DNA of 64,000 bases from Synanceia verrucosa (GCA_029721515.1 CM056554.1:25297488-25361487), one strand, 5' to 3'; positions 45,426-58,683 are shown, counted from the first letter of the stretch. Numbers and translations are program-made. The notes: a model not told the origin generated them from the letters alone.

Positions 45426-46978
45426 GCTAGTAAGCTAATATGTAGGTTACATTAGGTGGACTTATGTCACTTGAAGAAATATCTCCTCAACAAGCTAAAT
45501 ATGTTGCTAATTTTGCTAAAATAACTGTAAAAAGTTTAAGTTTAAGTTAAGTTTATTCCCTTGTTTTTCTGGATTGTTTTGGTCTGAAATGCTGGTGCTC
45601 CAGAGCAACATCTAGTGGTTATATAGTCTCATATAGATCCTTTAATGTCATATGGCATGTCTGAACAAGCAGGTCACCTTTGCAGAAGTCAGTGAGATTC
45701 ACCATTGACAAGCAGGAACTAAACCACTTGTGACATCCTGTCATTCAATGCTTTTGTACTATAAGATGTTTTAAAGCAAGCAGCAGAATCTGCTCTCTAA
45801 TGATGTCCGATAATGAAAATGATAAAATGATGTGTCAGTGGGTTCACTACGAGAAGAGAGGTGAGTGTCAAACTTCATAGGTGAAATTCATCATTGATGC
45901 AGCCTGAGAGAAAACAGGAAATATTTTCCTTTCTCTGAGTTTCTGTCTCACACACCAGGTGAAAACATTCTTCTCAATAGTGAAAACACTCCTCTCAACA
46001 GCCAACAATGTTACACATGACTTTTTCTAGAAGGGACTTTAGATTAAAGCTAGTGGGGGAACTATGGTGAAGTTTGATTTTTTTCAATAAAAGCAGAATG
46101 CATCACATTTCAAAAAACAACCCTATCTGAACACAGATGATAATCAAAGACATGTCCAGCTCATGCAGACACTACACTGTTATGTGGATTTACAGAAGAA
46201 TTCATTTCCAGCTCCATGAACATGCTTTTTGTTGCATTGTGTAAAATGGCAGCGAGCTGATGACATGTCTGTGTCGCGTCCACCCATTTCTATTATTTTC
46301 TTTTCATCGTTGATGATTGATGAGCAGATGCTCCACATTGTGTCGTGCCTCTGAAGAGATCATGGTTTGACACAAATTGAGAATATATAATTGATGAGTG
46401 TCACAGAGCACTTTACAAGCTGTATTTGTTTTATCTGCATCACTTCTGTCCTACAGCTCCTTTAGCTTTAACCAGGGTTTCGCTACAGCTGAGCTTCCTG
46501 GATTGTAATGAAAGAAAACTTTGGTATTTTTCAACCTGGACCCTATTTCTCCATGTTTAAATGTCCAAGGGACTAATTACTGAACGAGAATGACGAAGCA
46601 GGCTGCACTGTAATCCTTCCAGGCAATTCCACACCGTTAGTGTAAATCCACTAAGTAATCATATCAGTAATCATAAAGCAGGAAATGTTTTATTGTGGTT
46701 GACAGTTGGCTACCATGCTGTTAATGTGTTTTGTCTTGGAGCTTTTCAGTTCATTTCAAAGTGTTTTCTTTCGTGTTCGGTTTAGACTCAGCTCCACTCT
46801 CTCTCGGGTCATTTCTAGTTGCAAAAACAAAAAAAACAAACAGTTGGTGACAATATCTGAACTTGAAGCTCCAAACTAATTGCTGATGTCACAGTGACTA
46901 CATCCACTTCTTATAAACATTATCTGTGATAATATCTGAGTGTGTCACAAACAAGTCATTGACGTAGGAAAATACAGA
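45426..46978. other. Intron, nothing recognised
   Basis: No exon or element boundary seen. Confidence 0.55.
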
Positions 46979-47491
46979 GTACCTGTGGTTCCGTAACAAG
47001 TCTTAAAATGCCGTAACTTAAAATCTGTGTAATTAAGGTCTTACTTTTAAATTTACCATAAATTTCCTGAAGGTGTTAAATTTTCAGATGGTGCATTTAT
47101 TCCAATAGGAAAACACAGTATTCAGAGACTTCCTACAATTTAGAACATTATTTGTTCATAAAGTTCACTTCTTTGCTCTTGAAAATTGTGAAATTCAAGT
47201 TGTAAAAAAAGTTGTGTCATGCCTTGACACATGCCTTGTGATCTTTGTCACAAGTGTTAAAGGGCTGAAAAAAATCATAAAAAAATAAAAAAAAATATTT
47301 TCAGAGCTTAATCGGTTATCCGTTTTTTTTTTAATTTTGTTTTGATAAACGGCATCAGTCTCAAAAAGTCCATTTTGATTGGGCCCTACAATAGAAACTG
47401 TTATAACATTTTTGGGTCTTAAATTATATTTGTTGAGGTCTTAAAATGTCTAAGCTTTAAATTTGACTTTTAAAATGGTGCAAGAACCCTG
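46979..47491 (-). mobile_element. hAT-like MITE family 2, copy 2
   Basis: Reverse-oriented relative of 35764-36285. It ends GGTGCAAGAACCCTG and shares TTTAAATTTGACTTTTAAAA and the AATCGGTTATCCG inner block. The left tip (CCTGTGGTTCCG) is decayed. Confidence 0.7.
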
Positions 47492-49651
47492 AAATAAGGT
47501 CCAGGTTGAAAAATACAGATTGCCCTTGAAAACTATCTTCACAATCATGTTTACATGCAACCTTTAAATCTGAGGTTTGTTGATGAATTAATGTAGTGAA
47601 ATAACAAGGTGTGAGCAGGCAGCTGTAGGTCTGCAGAGCGTCACTTTGTAATATCTGTTATCTTGGTTGAAGTCTTCACAGAAGCAAACAAAGCTGTATT
47701 GTTAGTCTTGCAGGTTTGCTCAGCATCTCTGTCACCATGTCAGCACATGGTTGTGTCACTTGATACAGATACTTGTGCGTATGTTTAGTGTATCTGTAAA
47801 TCTCCTTCAGATGTCTTCTGCCTGCTCTGTTGCTCTCTTTCAGCAGTGTCTGTTGTGGCTTTGCATCATTGTAAATATTGACTCTGCTGGCTTCCTCATT
47901 TGCTCTCATTGTTGTCTTTTTCTTTCTTGTGCTTCTTTTGTGTCAACAGTGAAGGCGCTTGCAAACAGCCACGCATCAATCTGCATAACCGCAATGCCAA
48001 CAACACCATGGGGCCTTGACACTTCTGGGCCTCTGTAGATCCATCATGTCTGTCTTTCCATCTGTCCGTGCTTCCTCCTGCTCTTCCTTTCCTCTGCTGC
48101 CTGCAGCCGCCTCGCCATTTGTGGCTTTTTGTTGCGTGTTGTAAAGGTAGTGGAGCATGGTCACAATGACCCCCCCGTCCCACCTCAACAGTACAGAATA
48201 TGAGTTTAATAATACATAACATAAGAGAATACATGAATAAGTCAGTAGGTAAATCACATGATGCAAAAGTTATGAGCAGCTTATTCTGCATCTCAGTACC
48301 CTTGTGGAACCTACTGCAATCTATGCAGATGATCTACCGGTTTAAACTGGTAAACAAATAACTAAATAACTTCATCAGAATTGTCATTTAAAGGAACATG
48401 TAATATACCACCCTACAAAACTGAATTAAAGGCATCAAAGGAAAGAAGGATGAAAAGGACACTTCATGAATCTGGTTTATTTTATGTCCAGACCATTAAA
48501 AGTCTCTGTACTTTTGGCAGTAAAAGTCTGGAAGGTTGGACTTCTTGATCCTTGTGCAGGACATTTGCCTGGTTGCAAAGGTTAAGCACATTTTGAAAGC
48601 TAGTTTTTAGGTCCAGTAACTTGAGTGTGCTCAAATGGTTAGAGATTAGATCTGGTTTTGTTACAGCTTATTGTTGGCCCATCATTTCTATCAGTTATGA
48701 CTAATTAACGTCTGTGATCAGAGAACAATTCCTGAAAAAAAAATAAAATAAGATGGGTCAAGCAAAATGGGTAAAATTATCATCTTATTTGATCTTATTG
48801 CAGTCAGGTAAAACAGAGGAACAGTTCAGACAGATGTAGTCTACCTCTCCACAGGTGAGGCCTCTCAGTCCCGCAGTCTGAACGTATTTATCACTGCCAG
48901 AAACAGACATTACACTATCTACAATATTCAGCCTGTAGTTAATATATAGACACTGATTTGTAGAAGAATACCAAGCTTACGTTCATAATATAGTGACAGG
49001 ATGATTCTGAATGAACTGATTTCAATTATTTTTATACCAGTCTGTGTATTAAGTAATGTAGGCTCATTGGCCTCACCTGTGGTGATGTAGGCTATATCTG
49101 TCCGTTATGTTCTTTGTTCCTCAGTATTACATGATAAAATCCCAAAGACTCATAATATAACAAACATAAAGTCATAACATAAAGTTTTTTCGCAAGTAAT
49201 AGGCCAGTGCGCAGGTGTTAACGTAGTTAACATCCACCATCGTTTACAGACTATGTTTCTCAACCCGTAACACTCTGCAGTAGTGATGCATACGCATCCC
49301 ATACTGCACATAAATAGAAATGATGGACACAACTTTGAAAACAAGACCCAGATATATCAGGATTAGCCTGTAGGGAAAATTTGTGGTGTCAGGAGAAAAA
49401 CGAGTTGCTCTGTGGTGCAGGAAGATACCTCACCACAGGCCACAGGACTGGACTCTTCCAAGCAATGAATTATATTTACGTAAGATAATATTAAATAACT
49501 AACTTGAATGCATGTAGGGTAGATTGTTGCACAGAAAATGGACTATATGTGTGATTCAATCAACACATGGAGGGAATAAGTTGAGATTCCACAGATATGT
49601 CTGTGTTTTTCCTGAAATGTCCCCCCTCCCCCACCGTCCTCTCCCCACCAG
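47492..49651. other. Intron before last exon, nothing recognised
   Basis: Frames at 47896-48291 are Ser/Cys-rich chance frames without motifs. The acceptor pyrimidine tract is at 49618-49651. Confidence 0.55.
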
Positions 49652-49876
49652 GAGAGGCGGCTCCCACCTCCAGTGCCAAAAAAGCCGCCCAAGGCTCCCC
49701 ACCACCATCCCCCCCTGGCTAGAGACCGCTCACTGGAGAGCTCAGAGAAGCAGCGGCAGGAGGCCAGGAAGCGCCTGATGGCTGCCAAGAGAGCCGCATC
49801 CGTGAGGCAAAACTCAGCCACGGAGAGCGCCGACAGCATCGAGATTTACATCCCCGAGGCTCAGACCAGGCTATGA
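49652..49876 (+). CDS. dlgap1: dlgap1 last coding exon, PDZ ligand QTRL
   Basis: The final exon begins ERRLPPPVPKKPPKAPHHHP, a proline-rich stretch with a PxxPxK SH3-type motif. It continues ARDRSLESSEKQRQEARKRL, MAAKRAASVRQNSATESAD and ends SIEIYIPEAQTRL before TGA at 49874-49876. The C-terminal QTRL is the class I PDZ ligand bound by Shank proteins. The acceptor is the pyrimidine-rich ctccccaccag. The exon keeps the family length, so the gene looks intact in the window. The basic helix RQEARKRLMAAKRAASVR is typical of the family. Confidence 0.97.
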   Translation, partial: ERRLPPPVPKKPPKAPHHHPPLARDRSLESSEKQRQEARKRLMAAKRAASVRQNSATESADSIEIYIPEAQTRL

Positions 49877-51434
49877 GGACAGTGCTGGGGACATTCACAG
49901 GGTCCACATGCAGCACACACACACTCAGTTTCACTGTACACAAACACAAAAATGTATGGTTGTCCATGCCACAATGCAGGAGTGTAACTAAACAGTGTGC
50001 TTTATTTAGATATGCACAGGCCCTTTTGAACAAAAAAGAAGCCCATATAATATTCTTCTGAGTCATAACTCGTCAAAACTCTCATTAATAATTCACTCCT
50101 TTGAGATGTGCCCATATCTCCAATATTTAAAAAGGCCTTTGGCTCAGTCACAGGTGTAAACAATGAAATTAGGGATGGCTATGTTCCATTTAACCGCTTC
50201 AGCTTCACACTCACTGGAATACTTGGACAGCCATCAATTGTGTCATTAGTAAAGCCTGTGCTTTTACTTTGACGAGTCAAAATGTCTGCAGTGAAAAAGG
50301 CCTGTTAACTGCACAGTGTCCTTAAAAGGGAAGTACAGTCCCAAGAGTTGTTTTGGCTCATTTTTTAAAATTAAACTTTCACTCTGTACTATCGATTTCT
50401 ATTGGAAACTTTTTTTTATACAGACACACTTCTGTGTCTGATGAAAGGCATGGGTAAAGATATTGTAAACATAATATATATTATGCTTTGAGAGTATGTA
50501 TAACAGTCAACAGAAACAACGTTTGAAAGAATGATAATTATTTATTTCACCCCCAACAATGACGTCGGCTATTATGTAATATGTTATTATGTAATAATAA
50601 CACAGCCCGATAAGAAAAAAAGTGCATGATCTGAGCACATGATTAGCATTAACCTCTCCCAGATATGGACACCACCTAACTACCAATGTGCCCTTAGCCC
50701 CGAGCACCTTCGCATTAGTGCTAGCAACCTCTAATACGCCACACTGTTACCCTGTAGAACCTTTATTTAGACACACACTGCCAGTGGTTCTCAGTCACGT
50801 GTTCTCTGCTATCAGAAAGAAATCAAAGTCTAGATTGAGTTTAATTACTGTCAATTATAAAGTATTCTCATAAAAGACTTATTGTCCACCCACTAAGGGT
50901 GAGCTCTAAAACTGAATGGAGCTCACGGTGAGATGTTTCATCAATTACTTCATTTATTTTGGGCTGCAGCCAACTGATTTTATAGAGAGCTCCTCTAGCT
51001 CTCTCTTTTCTTTTTTCTTACATCCACTTCTGTCACCTTTCATGTGAGTAAGCCAGTGTAATACATGACTGTGTTACATGCAGCTGTTGATGGCTGTGAT
51101 GCCAGGCAGCTATAGAAGCACTTCATCTTCTACATGGGCGGACAACATATTTTGTCTTTTGATAGTTTGTTTGGTCAAAAGAAAATTTTCTGGTAGGAGT
51201 TGAGGTCATTTTTACTTCATTCTCACTCCCAACCAAATTCAAATAGCACAGCCTGGTCAGTGCTCTTGGTGTCCGATAATGATGTACCATTAGCAACTTT
51301 ATAAAAAGCACACTTTCAGCTATGTAATGTGTTAATGTGTAATTAAGCGATCAAAGCAACAGACGTGGTATAAACAGCAAGAAAAACGGCGTAGTAAGGT
51401 GTTTGACCTTTGTTTTTTGAATTAACTTGCATCC
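49877..51434 (+). other. Proximal 3' UTR / downstream DNA of dlgap1
   Basis: Follows the stop codon directly, so at least the first part must be 3' UTR. No reading frame or repeat of note. Confidence 0.6.
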
Positions 51435-51438
51435 TTAA

Positions 51439-51882
51439 CTCTTTGAGTGTCAAATACATAAATGTACAGCTTTCGTTTTTCGGCAGCTGGCACAAGAGGG
51501 CACTCTCACACAGCCTGTGAGCAATATTGTGGCTTCTGGGATTTGTAGTCAGGACATAAAGGGAGGGTAAACACCACAGAGGTCAAAGCAGGAAGTGGAG
51601 ATGATCAAGATTAGAGAGAAAAACAAACAGAATCTGGACAAAAAGTGGTGATTTTGGTGAAAGTGTCCTCTACTCTACCTCTGATAAAACAAGAACGGAA
51701 CAAGGTAAAAACAAAAATTTTTTTCATGATGAAATAGAGTCTCTTCTTTCATTTGAGCTATTCAGTATTTTCAGAGTCATAGTACAAAATATTCTGTGGA
51801 TCTTAAAATATGACTTAAAATGGACAGAAAAACGCTGGAACAAGGCACTTTCTGTTTTATAAATGGGCTGGCATTCAAAGAG
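51439..51882 (-). mobile_element. piggyBac-type MITE family, copy D
   Basis: TTAA at 51435-51438 and 51883-51886. It starts CTCTTTGAGTGTCAAATACA and ends GGCTGGCATTCAAAGAG, in the opposite orientation to copies A-C. Best-kept ends of the four. Confidence 0.9.
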
Positions 51883-51886
51883 TTAA

Positions 51887-53039
51887 CTATCTTGCAAACT
51901 TAGTACATACTTATTTTAACCCAACCCAAGTACTTTTGTTGCCTCAACCTTACCATGTAAACTTAAAAACTAAACCTGCAGAATTGGAGCGAGAGGGCTC
52001 CTTACAAATATTTGATATTTGATGAGTTCTGGTCAGATCACAGACGGGACTCAGAGAATTGCCTTTTAGTAGGTGATGAGTTTCTGTACAGAGGTGATGG
52101 ACAATCGTACACTCACACAGTAAACACAATCAAACACTTGAAATGCACACTGGTTTATGCTCACACACACTGAACACATCAGCACTCACTCAGTACAGTC
52201 ATTCCTTCAGGTCGTGTGGCTGTATGAACACTGCAGGCTGTTGTAATATAAAATCAGTGTCTCTGTCTTCCCTCCGGAGAAGAGGCTGCCATGATCACTG
52301 TTGATCTTTCATCTTCCTCTCCACACTGCATCCGTTCTTTATTGAACTTCATGTAATGATCTCCTGGTATTTTGTTCCTCTATGGTGAACCCCTCTCAAA
52401 ATGGAAACAATATATTTCAGGGAAAATTATGTTATTTTACAAACTTAGACATACTTTCATAGTTTTTGTCACGACACTGCAAATAGAGCCACCAGGCAGG
52501 TTTTAACCAAGTCTTCCAAAATATGTCCTCAAAGATTTGTTTCTAAACTGTCTGGCTGGTGCGGTTGTATTTTAGTGATTCACCTTTTAATGACCAAAAC
52601 GGATAAAATCTAAGTTGTAAATAAACATAATTTTCTTTTAACCCTGCTTTTGTAACATAGAAACTACCAAGTGGATTATGAAGTGCTGATACTGTCACTG
52701 TTACAGGGGAACAAGGCCTCATAATGTTGAGAAACTAACTCATTGTTGGTGTTTGGATGATCACCACCTGTGCATAGGTCACACATTTTCTCCCTCTTTG
52801 GTTTGATCTTTGAGGTGTTGAGATTATTTGTATTTTTACAGGGTACATTTACATTCAAGCAATATTTGGTGGAGATAATAAGCTTTATGGAAGTGCTGAA
52901 TGATGTACTATGTCACACAAGGCCCTAATTAATGATGTGGAGTGAGGCTGAATCAAATGTGCAATGTAGTATTAAGAAGCTCATCTGGTCATGGAATTTA
53001 AAATAAGTGAATTGATCTTTCTAATTTTAATGTTCAAAT
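51887..53039. other. Downstream DNA, nothing recognised
   Basis: No supported frame or element. Confidence 0.5.
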
Positions 53040-53990
53040 GCATTTTGTTCTTCAATAGATGGATAAATATTTGGCTTTGACAAGTTGGAGAAATCATAAA
53101 TATACAAGAATAGAGTCGTAAATTTACAAGAGGTAAGCTGTAAACTTGCAATATTAAAGTTGTAAATTTACGAGATGAAATGTATAAATTTATGAGATTT
53201 AAGTCATAATATTCTAACATGTTGCCCTAGAGGAGGAGTTGTTAAAAACTTTGCTAAAATTAGAAAGATATTAGCAGCTTCAAACTTCCTGGATCAATAA
53301 TTCAAATACAGTCTGATCTAAAGATGTAAACAATGCATTTCTGCAACGTTGGTGATGCACATAATGAGTTACAACTATAATTTTACCAAAACGATGCACC
53401 CTCGGTGCTCCACGGAAAAAAAAAAATAACTTTTTTCCTGCAGAGTCAGTGCAGGGACTGTCTACAAAGTGCAACACCGGAAGGAAAACTACTCAATAAC
53501 TTCTACATTAACTGTAGCATCACCACATTCAACTCAGATACAGGAATTGTGTTTACTGAAAATAATGTGCATATGTTGTTGAAGATTACTCCCATAAAAT
53601 CAAATACAAATCCATAAAAAATACATAAAGTCACTTTTTGTCAAAATCAGTGCAGTGTTGTAGTATCAGCAGCATGAGGTGAGGTGTCTGAGGTGCCTCA
53701 CCATCACTGCAGAAATGCATCGTTTGCATCTTCATATCATACTGGAATCGACGTATTGATCCAGAAAGTTGAAATCTGCTATCTTTCTAACTTTAGTATT
53801 TTTTTTAACAACTCCTTCTCTACAACAACACGTTACAATATTATAACTAAATTTACAACTTTAATCTTGTAAATTTAGTATATTAGTTGTATAAATTTAT
53901 GATTTTAATCTCGTAAATTTACAACTTTATTCTCGCAAATAAGTATTTTATTCTCGAAGTCTGTAATTTTTTTTGTCAATGTGGCCCTAA
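53040..53990. mobile_element. Fold-back element with GTAAATTTACGAG arrays
   Basis: The left arm (about 53074-53360: TTTACAAGAGGTAAGCTG..., TTGCCCTAGAGGAGGAGTTGTT, AGAAAGATATTAGCAG, CAATGCATTTCTGCA) recurs inverted in the right arm (about 53690-53965). Each arm holds several 25-30 bp units around GTAAATTTACGAGA. It ends ...TTGTCAATGTGGCCCTAATA. No transposase. Non-autonomous DNA element of unknown class. Confidence 0.7.
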
Positions 53991-54719
53991 TACTCCATCA
54001 TATGTATCTGTACATCTTTTCCAATTTAAATATTTGTGATGTGGTCACAGTGAAAAGTCCACGGGCTGAATCCTAGAGTCTGGTATGCAGTTCAGTACGT
54101 AAGTGACATTCAGATAACAGATAATGGGCCTAAACCTCCTCTTCCATGTCTTGCTCATTTTTTAGGAGCTTAAGAGACAATATCCACAGCAATGATTGTA
54201 TATCTGCATCTATATTGCTCTACACAAGGACTGATTCCCTGTCTACAAAGCCTGCTGTAACATGATTGGTCAAAACTACTCTGACTAAAAGTGGAAGCCA
54301 CAAGGCTTCAGATCCCAAAATCTTGTCCCCACAGATTCTGCATTGAAGTTTGATGTATCTGTTTAAGAGATTACCTTAATTCAAGCAGTTAGTAATAATC
54401 CAGTGGTTACCAGACAAGAGCTTCTGGGGATCTGGAGTTAATTCACAGGTTGACACCAGATGAGGCCATTTTTAATCTACGCTGCATTTTTGACCAGTTT
54501 TGAAATCTCACAGGAAGTCATGACCAGAGGATATGATGCTGTCTGCTTTTTCCAAGATGCTGAAATACAGTATTAGAACCATTAAAAGAGGTTGGACCAC
54601 TGTATTTTGAAAAACATTTACCTCTCCTCTGTATGAATCACAGAAAGGATATTAAAAACCACACCCAGAAATACCACTGCTCTGTATATTATATCATATT
54701 TCATATCATGGAAAACTTT

Positions 54720-54812
54720 TTCCTCAGTGGTTGTACACATACATTTGGGTATCTGGAGTTAATAAACCCAAAATACAAATATGAACTTTGAAATGAGCAT
54801 GATATGTCCCCT
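54720..54812. mobile_element. Right end of a TTAA-type MITE
   Basis: ...GAGCATGATATGTCCCC followed by TTTAA. The inverse GGGGACATATCATGCTC is a familiar fish MITE start. The partner end was not found. Confidence 0.4.
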
Positions 54813-55241
54813 TTAAATTTTAACTTTAACTTCTGTGCTTTTACTTTGGTGGTTAGACAACCAAGCCAGACGTGTTCCTTTTTTTTCTACTGCCATGGCT
54901 AGCTTAGCTCATTTTGTTAAATCAATCAAAATTATGAATCATACTCTGGAGAGTAAGTTATGGATAGAACTAAGAACCAAAAGTCAGAATATGTCAGCCA
55001 CTGTCTCCAGGTTGCCCCCTACTTTATGCAAGCATTATGCTTAGCTGCTGGACAAAAACAAGCTATTATAAAGCACACCAGACTTAGTGTAAAGTCTGGA
55101 CTCTGAGACACATCCTAGTGGACACATCAACAACAGCTGTCTGAAGTGCCATTTCATGTTCAGCTGAACCAGATCTGCTGTAATCGGCGACAAAGAAAAC
55201 CATGAGGATTTTTTTGAGACACTTCATATTTTTTACCTGTG

Positions 55242-55272
<31 letters not shown>
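55242..55272. repeat. (ACT)n microsatellite
   Basis: About ten ACT units. Confidence 0.95.
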
Positions 55273-55433
55273 ATGCCAACTTTTATTATAACAACCTCTT
55301 ATATAACTGCCATTCATTCCTCCAGAGTGAAATTCTGGAAATCAGTTGTAGAATTCTACAGGATTCTATGATGATGATGATGTGTTGTTGATGAAAGTAT
55401 TCAGTATTTATTTTCTTTTGTAAAGATTAGTTA

Positions 55434-55468
55434 GTGTGTGTGTGTGTGTGTGTGTGTTGGGGTGGGGG
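55434..55468. repeat. (TG)n with G-run
   Basis: About twelve TG units followed by GGGGTGGGGGGG. Confidence 0.9.
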
Positions 55469-56876
55469 GGTGTTGTAATTTTGTACAGGAGCTAATTACC
55501 TCTGTGTTTAAATGATGATGACAGTGAGCCATATTCAATATGAAATACACTTCTTATCAAGAGGAAAGGGCCATACAGATGCTCAAAGACTTTTTTTTTC
55601 TTCTACCTTTTTCTGGATCGTTTCTTCTTTGTTCCAGTAGCAAGCTTAGCGTCTGTGTGTTTGGGAGGAACAGTAGAGCAGGAACAACATGATGTGAATG
55701 TGAACCAGAGGGGAAGATATGCTCATTGAGATTCTATAGTGTGTGTATTGATCTCTTGAAGCTTCTCGGATAAAAAAAAAAGCTGTGATGACTTCTCAGA
55801 CAGGATGGCTCACAGTATAGAGCCAGTGGGCTCCTATTGGAGAAACAAACAGTGAATGTCCAGACTTTGAAGCTGTGAAACATGGAAACAAAGAGGATGC
55901 TATGGAAGATCAGGCCTGCCACTGCTGATTTGTTTTATTTGTGATCCATGACAAAATTAAAGTTACATTTAACTAATGAAAGCATCATGTTTGAAAATGC
56001 ATAATAAACTGACAAAATTATTGTTTACTCCAAAATTTAACACAACTATGATGAATGAAATTAAAAGTGAAAAAAAAAACTTGAAAAATGAAATTGGAAA
56101 TCCAGCTTTAGTTTCCATCATTTAACTTTTATTGGCACCATAAAACCTGCCATAGTGAATACACATACCTGTTTCCTAAAAAATGTATTCTAATTTCATT
56201 TCATCAATTTCATGTTATTTTAGGTGTGATAAATATGTTTGTAATGATTATCTGTGTAGTGATGAAAACATGGTAAATAGGTCAAACAAACACAGGTTGT
56301 CCTGTCCATGTCCTCAAATGCTGTTTTATGACTAAACCTGTTTCAGTCTATGTTAATGCTGATGCTAATGTTAATGCCATGCTATTGAAAACCAGAAACA
56401 TACTACAGAATCTATTTCCCTCGATCTGTACAGTATGAATTATTTATATTAGTAAGTTATTTATATTTATATATGATGAAATGGAAGAAGCCAGGTTTAT
56501 ACTGTACTATCTCCCAAGTAAAGAATAAAGAATGGGTAGCTTGATATTTATTTGGCAACAGAATTAAAAAAAAAAAAACATTTTAGTACTAGTTATGTGT
56601 TTAGTACTAGTTAAACATGTAAAATATTCAAGAATTTGAAATTTCAATTTAGTCACACAAATGGGAAATTTAAATTCAGTGTAACATGATGGTTTTAATT
56701 TTTAGATTTTTAAAATTTAAATGTAAATGGGCAGTCTTGGACTTCCATAGAAGACGGCCTTGGACATAATGCTGCTGAGCTTGAGCTGGCTCTGTGTGCT
56801 GCTTTTTCCTCAGGAAGAGATGGGAATCGTCATCTATAAAATCAGGGTCTCCCAGACATGGTGGTCTGTTATTCAA

Positions 56877-56906
56877 AGTGTGTGTGTGTGAGAGAGAGAG
56901 AGAGAG
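56877..56906. repeat. (TG)n(AG)n compound microsatellite
   Basis: About seven TG then eight AG units. Confidence 0.9.
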
Positions 56907-57330
56907 TCTCTATGTTAAGATAAGGTTTGTATGTGTTTCATGTGTATATTTATTACCATGATGGAAGACGCACTGTGTGTGTGAGGTCTCTATAAAGTGC
57001 TTCCTGAGTCCCTCGTTTTCTGTCAGGCCTTTCTTCAGTATGGTCTAGTAGCCTCATCGACTCATTCTGTACATTAAATTTCCACTCATACCTGCGACAC
57101 ATCTCTTGTGCTTGTACAGAAAATGGTCAAGGGTGTTCATGACGCATGCAGACACAATATTAGTAATCTATATCTGAGTTGAAAACATGTATTTGGTTTA
57201 TTTATGCTCTTATTTATTGATTTTTTTTTTAAAACTATGAGATTCTTTTGAAGTGGTCTGTCATGCTCTTATGATCTTATGTTGTATTGTAAAGAGATGA
57301 TTATATGTCCATAACTATTGAAAAACTCAT

Positions 57331-57336
57331 AATAAA
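57331..57336 (+). terminator. Candidate distal dlgap1 polyadenylation signal
   Basis: AATAAA in an AT-rich context, 7.4 kb after the stop codon. The preceding 2 kb lack recognisable transposons and look like a long AU-rich 3' UTR. Other AATAAA copies occur earlier (for example 56003 and 56525), so the true site cannot be chosen from sequence alone. Confidence 0.25.
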
Positions 57337-57512
57337 AAACTATCAACTCTTCCTGCATGGCTGATCTTTATATGCAATATATTCATGCATTCTTATGGTT
57401 TGTGTGAATTATGTTAGTTATGTCCATGTGGGAGTGCATATTTTCTAAAGACCAAAATATAATTAGACAAAGTGGTTTATGTGTAGTACCTGGCTTAAAT
57501 GATGTAAAATAG

Positions 57513-57740
57513 TAAAAATGAAGCACTTGTGATATTTTTGACTCCTCTAGATGGTGCTCTTGGTTTAAAGAAAAAGGCTGGTGTAATGAAAAATTACTAA
57601 ATTTCCTTTACATCTTTAAACCAAGAGCGCCATCTAGAGGAGTCAAAAAATATCAACATAATATATAAAATATTAAAAAAAAATGGGTTTTCCACACATT
57701 TTGATAAAGTGCTTCATGAAGCTTCATTTGTCCATCACTA
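57513..57740. mobile_element. hAT-type MITE, copy 4
   Basis: GAAGCACTTGTGATATTTTT, then CTCCTCTAGATGGTGCTCTT, and the inverse on the right, ending TTTGTCCATCACTA. The exact 8-bp duplication TAAAATAG lies at 57505-57512 and 57741-57748. The first 14 or so bases are lost. About 60 extra bp (57654-57711, containing GGGTTTTCCACACATTTTGA) interrupt the right arm. Confidence 0.85.
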
Positions 57741-58683
57741 TAAAATAGCATGAAACAACATAAATTACAAATGTCAGAAAAATCCCATTTGGCATTGTTA
57801 ATTGGAATGATTTAGAGATTATACAAAAGCGATGGCAAATGAAACTCAGTTGAATATCAGTAATATTGCTAATCTTGGACTTCCATATCCTCTGCTGCTT
57901 CCTCAGGCAGGGAATTAATTGAATAGATCTTTATCGGCAACAACAAAAGGTAGTTTAGCAGCAATGAAAACACATACAGCATAAAAAATAGAATATCCTT
58001 TGGATGTTGTGTAGTATCCAACTGTAAAAGTAAATCTGGTGACACATAATGACTGGGTGTAGTGAATGAGGCGTAGCTGGCCCAGATTTCCTCCACCCCT
58101 GCAGCTCTAACAGTTCTCCCCTGCGGACACATGATGGCAGTAGTGCACTGAAGACTGAATAATTCATGTCTGCTACACCATTAAACTGGTCTTCCTCTGG
58201 GGGGATCTGCGCATTCATTCACTAATCCTCTGGTTAACTGCTACTGAGCCTCTTCAGCGGCTGTATCTGATCTGATTCCAGCTGATCCCAGCAGGGCTCA
58301 CACTGGACCAAACAAAAAGGCGGATACTTATAACAGTTACGGCTTGTTGCTTTGAATTGTATGGTATTTTCATGGCAAGGGACAGATTATAATTGCTTTA
58401 ATCTTTGTTAGGTTATTATTCATTCAACACCTTTATTACAGAGAGGACAGAATTGAGATGAAGCTTATATTTAAACCAGCAGCTGTCTCACTGTTCACAC
58501 ACACACCTGAAGGTATTCAAGCGATCATTGTCATCCACAATGTTATGGGATTAATATTCCAGGATGATGTGATGTGAAGGTTTACATTGTTGTAAAATGT
58601 GCTCCACTCTCCTTTATTATAGATTATTGTTTCTTTCTTTCCACTTATCATTCTTGTTTTATTTGGTTTGTATCTCACATTCT

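Noticed and set aside
47896..48291. 131-codon minus-strand ORF
   Set aside because: No motif, overlaps other frames and lies in the intron before the last dlgap1 exon.
49543..49839. Minus-strand ORF over the last exon
   Set aside because: Antisense shadow of the dlgap1 C-terminal exon.
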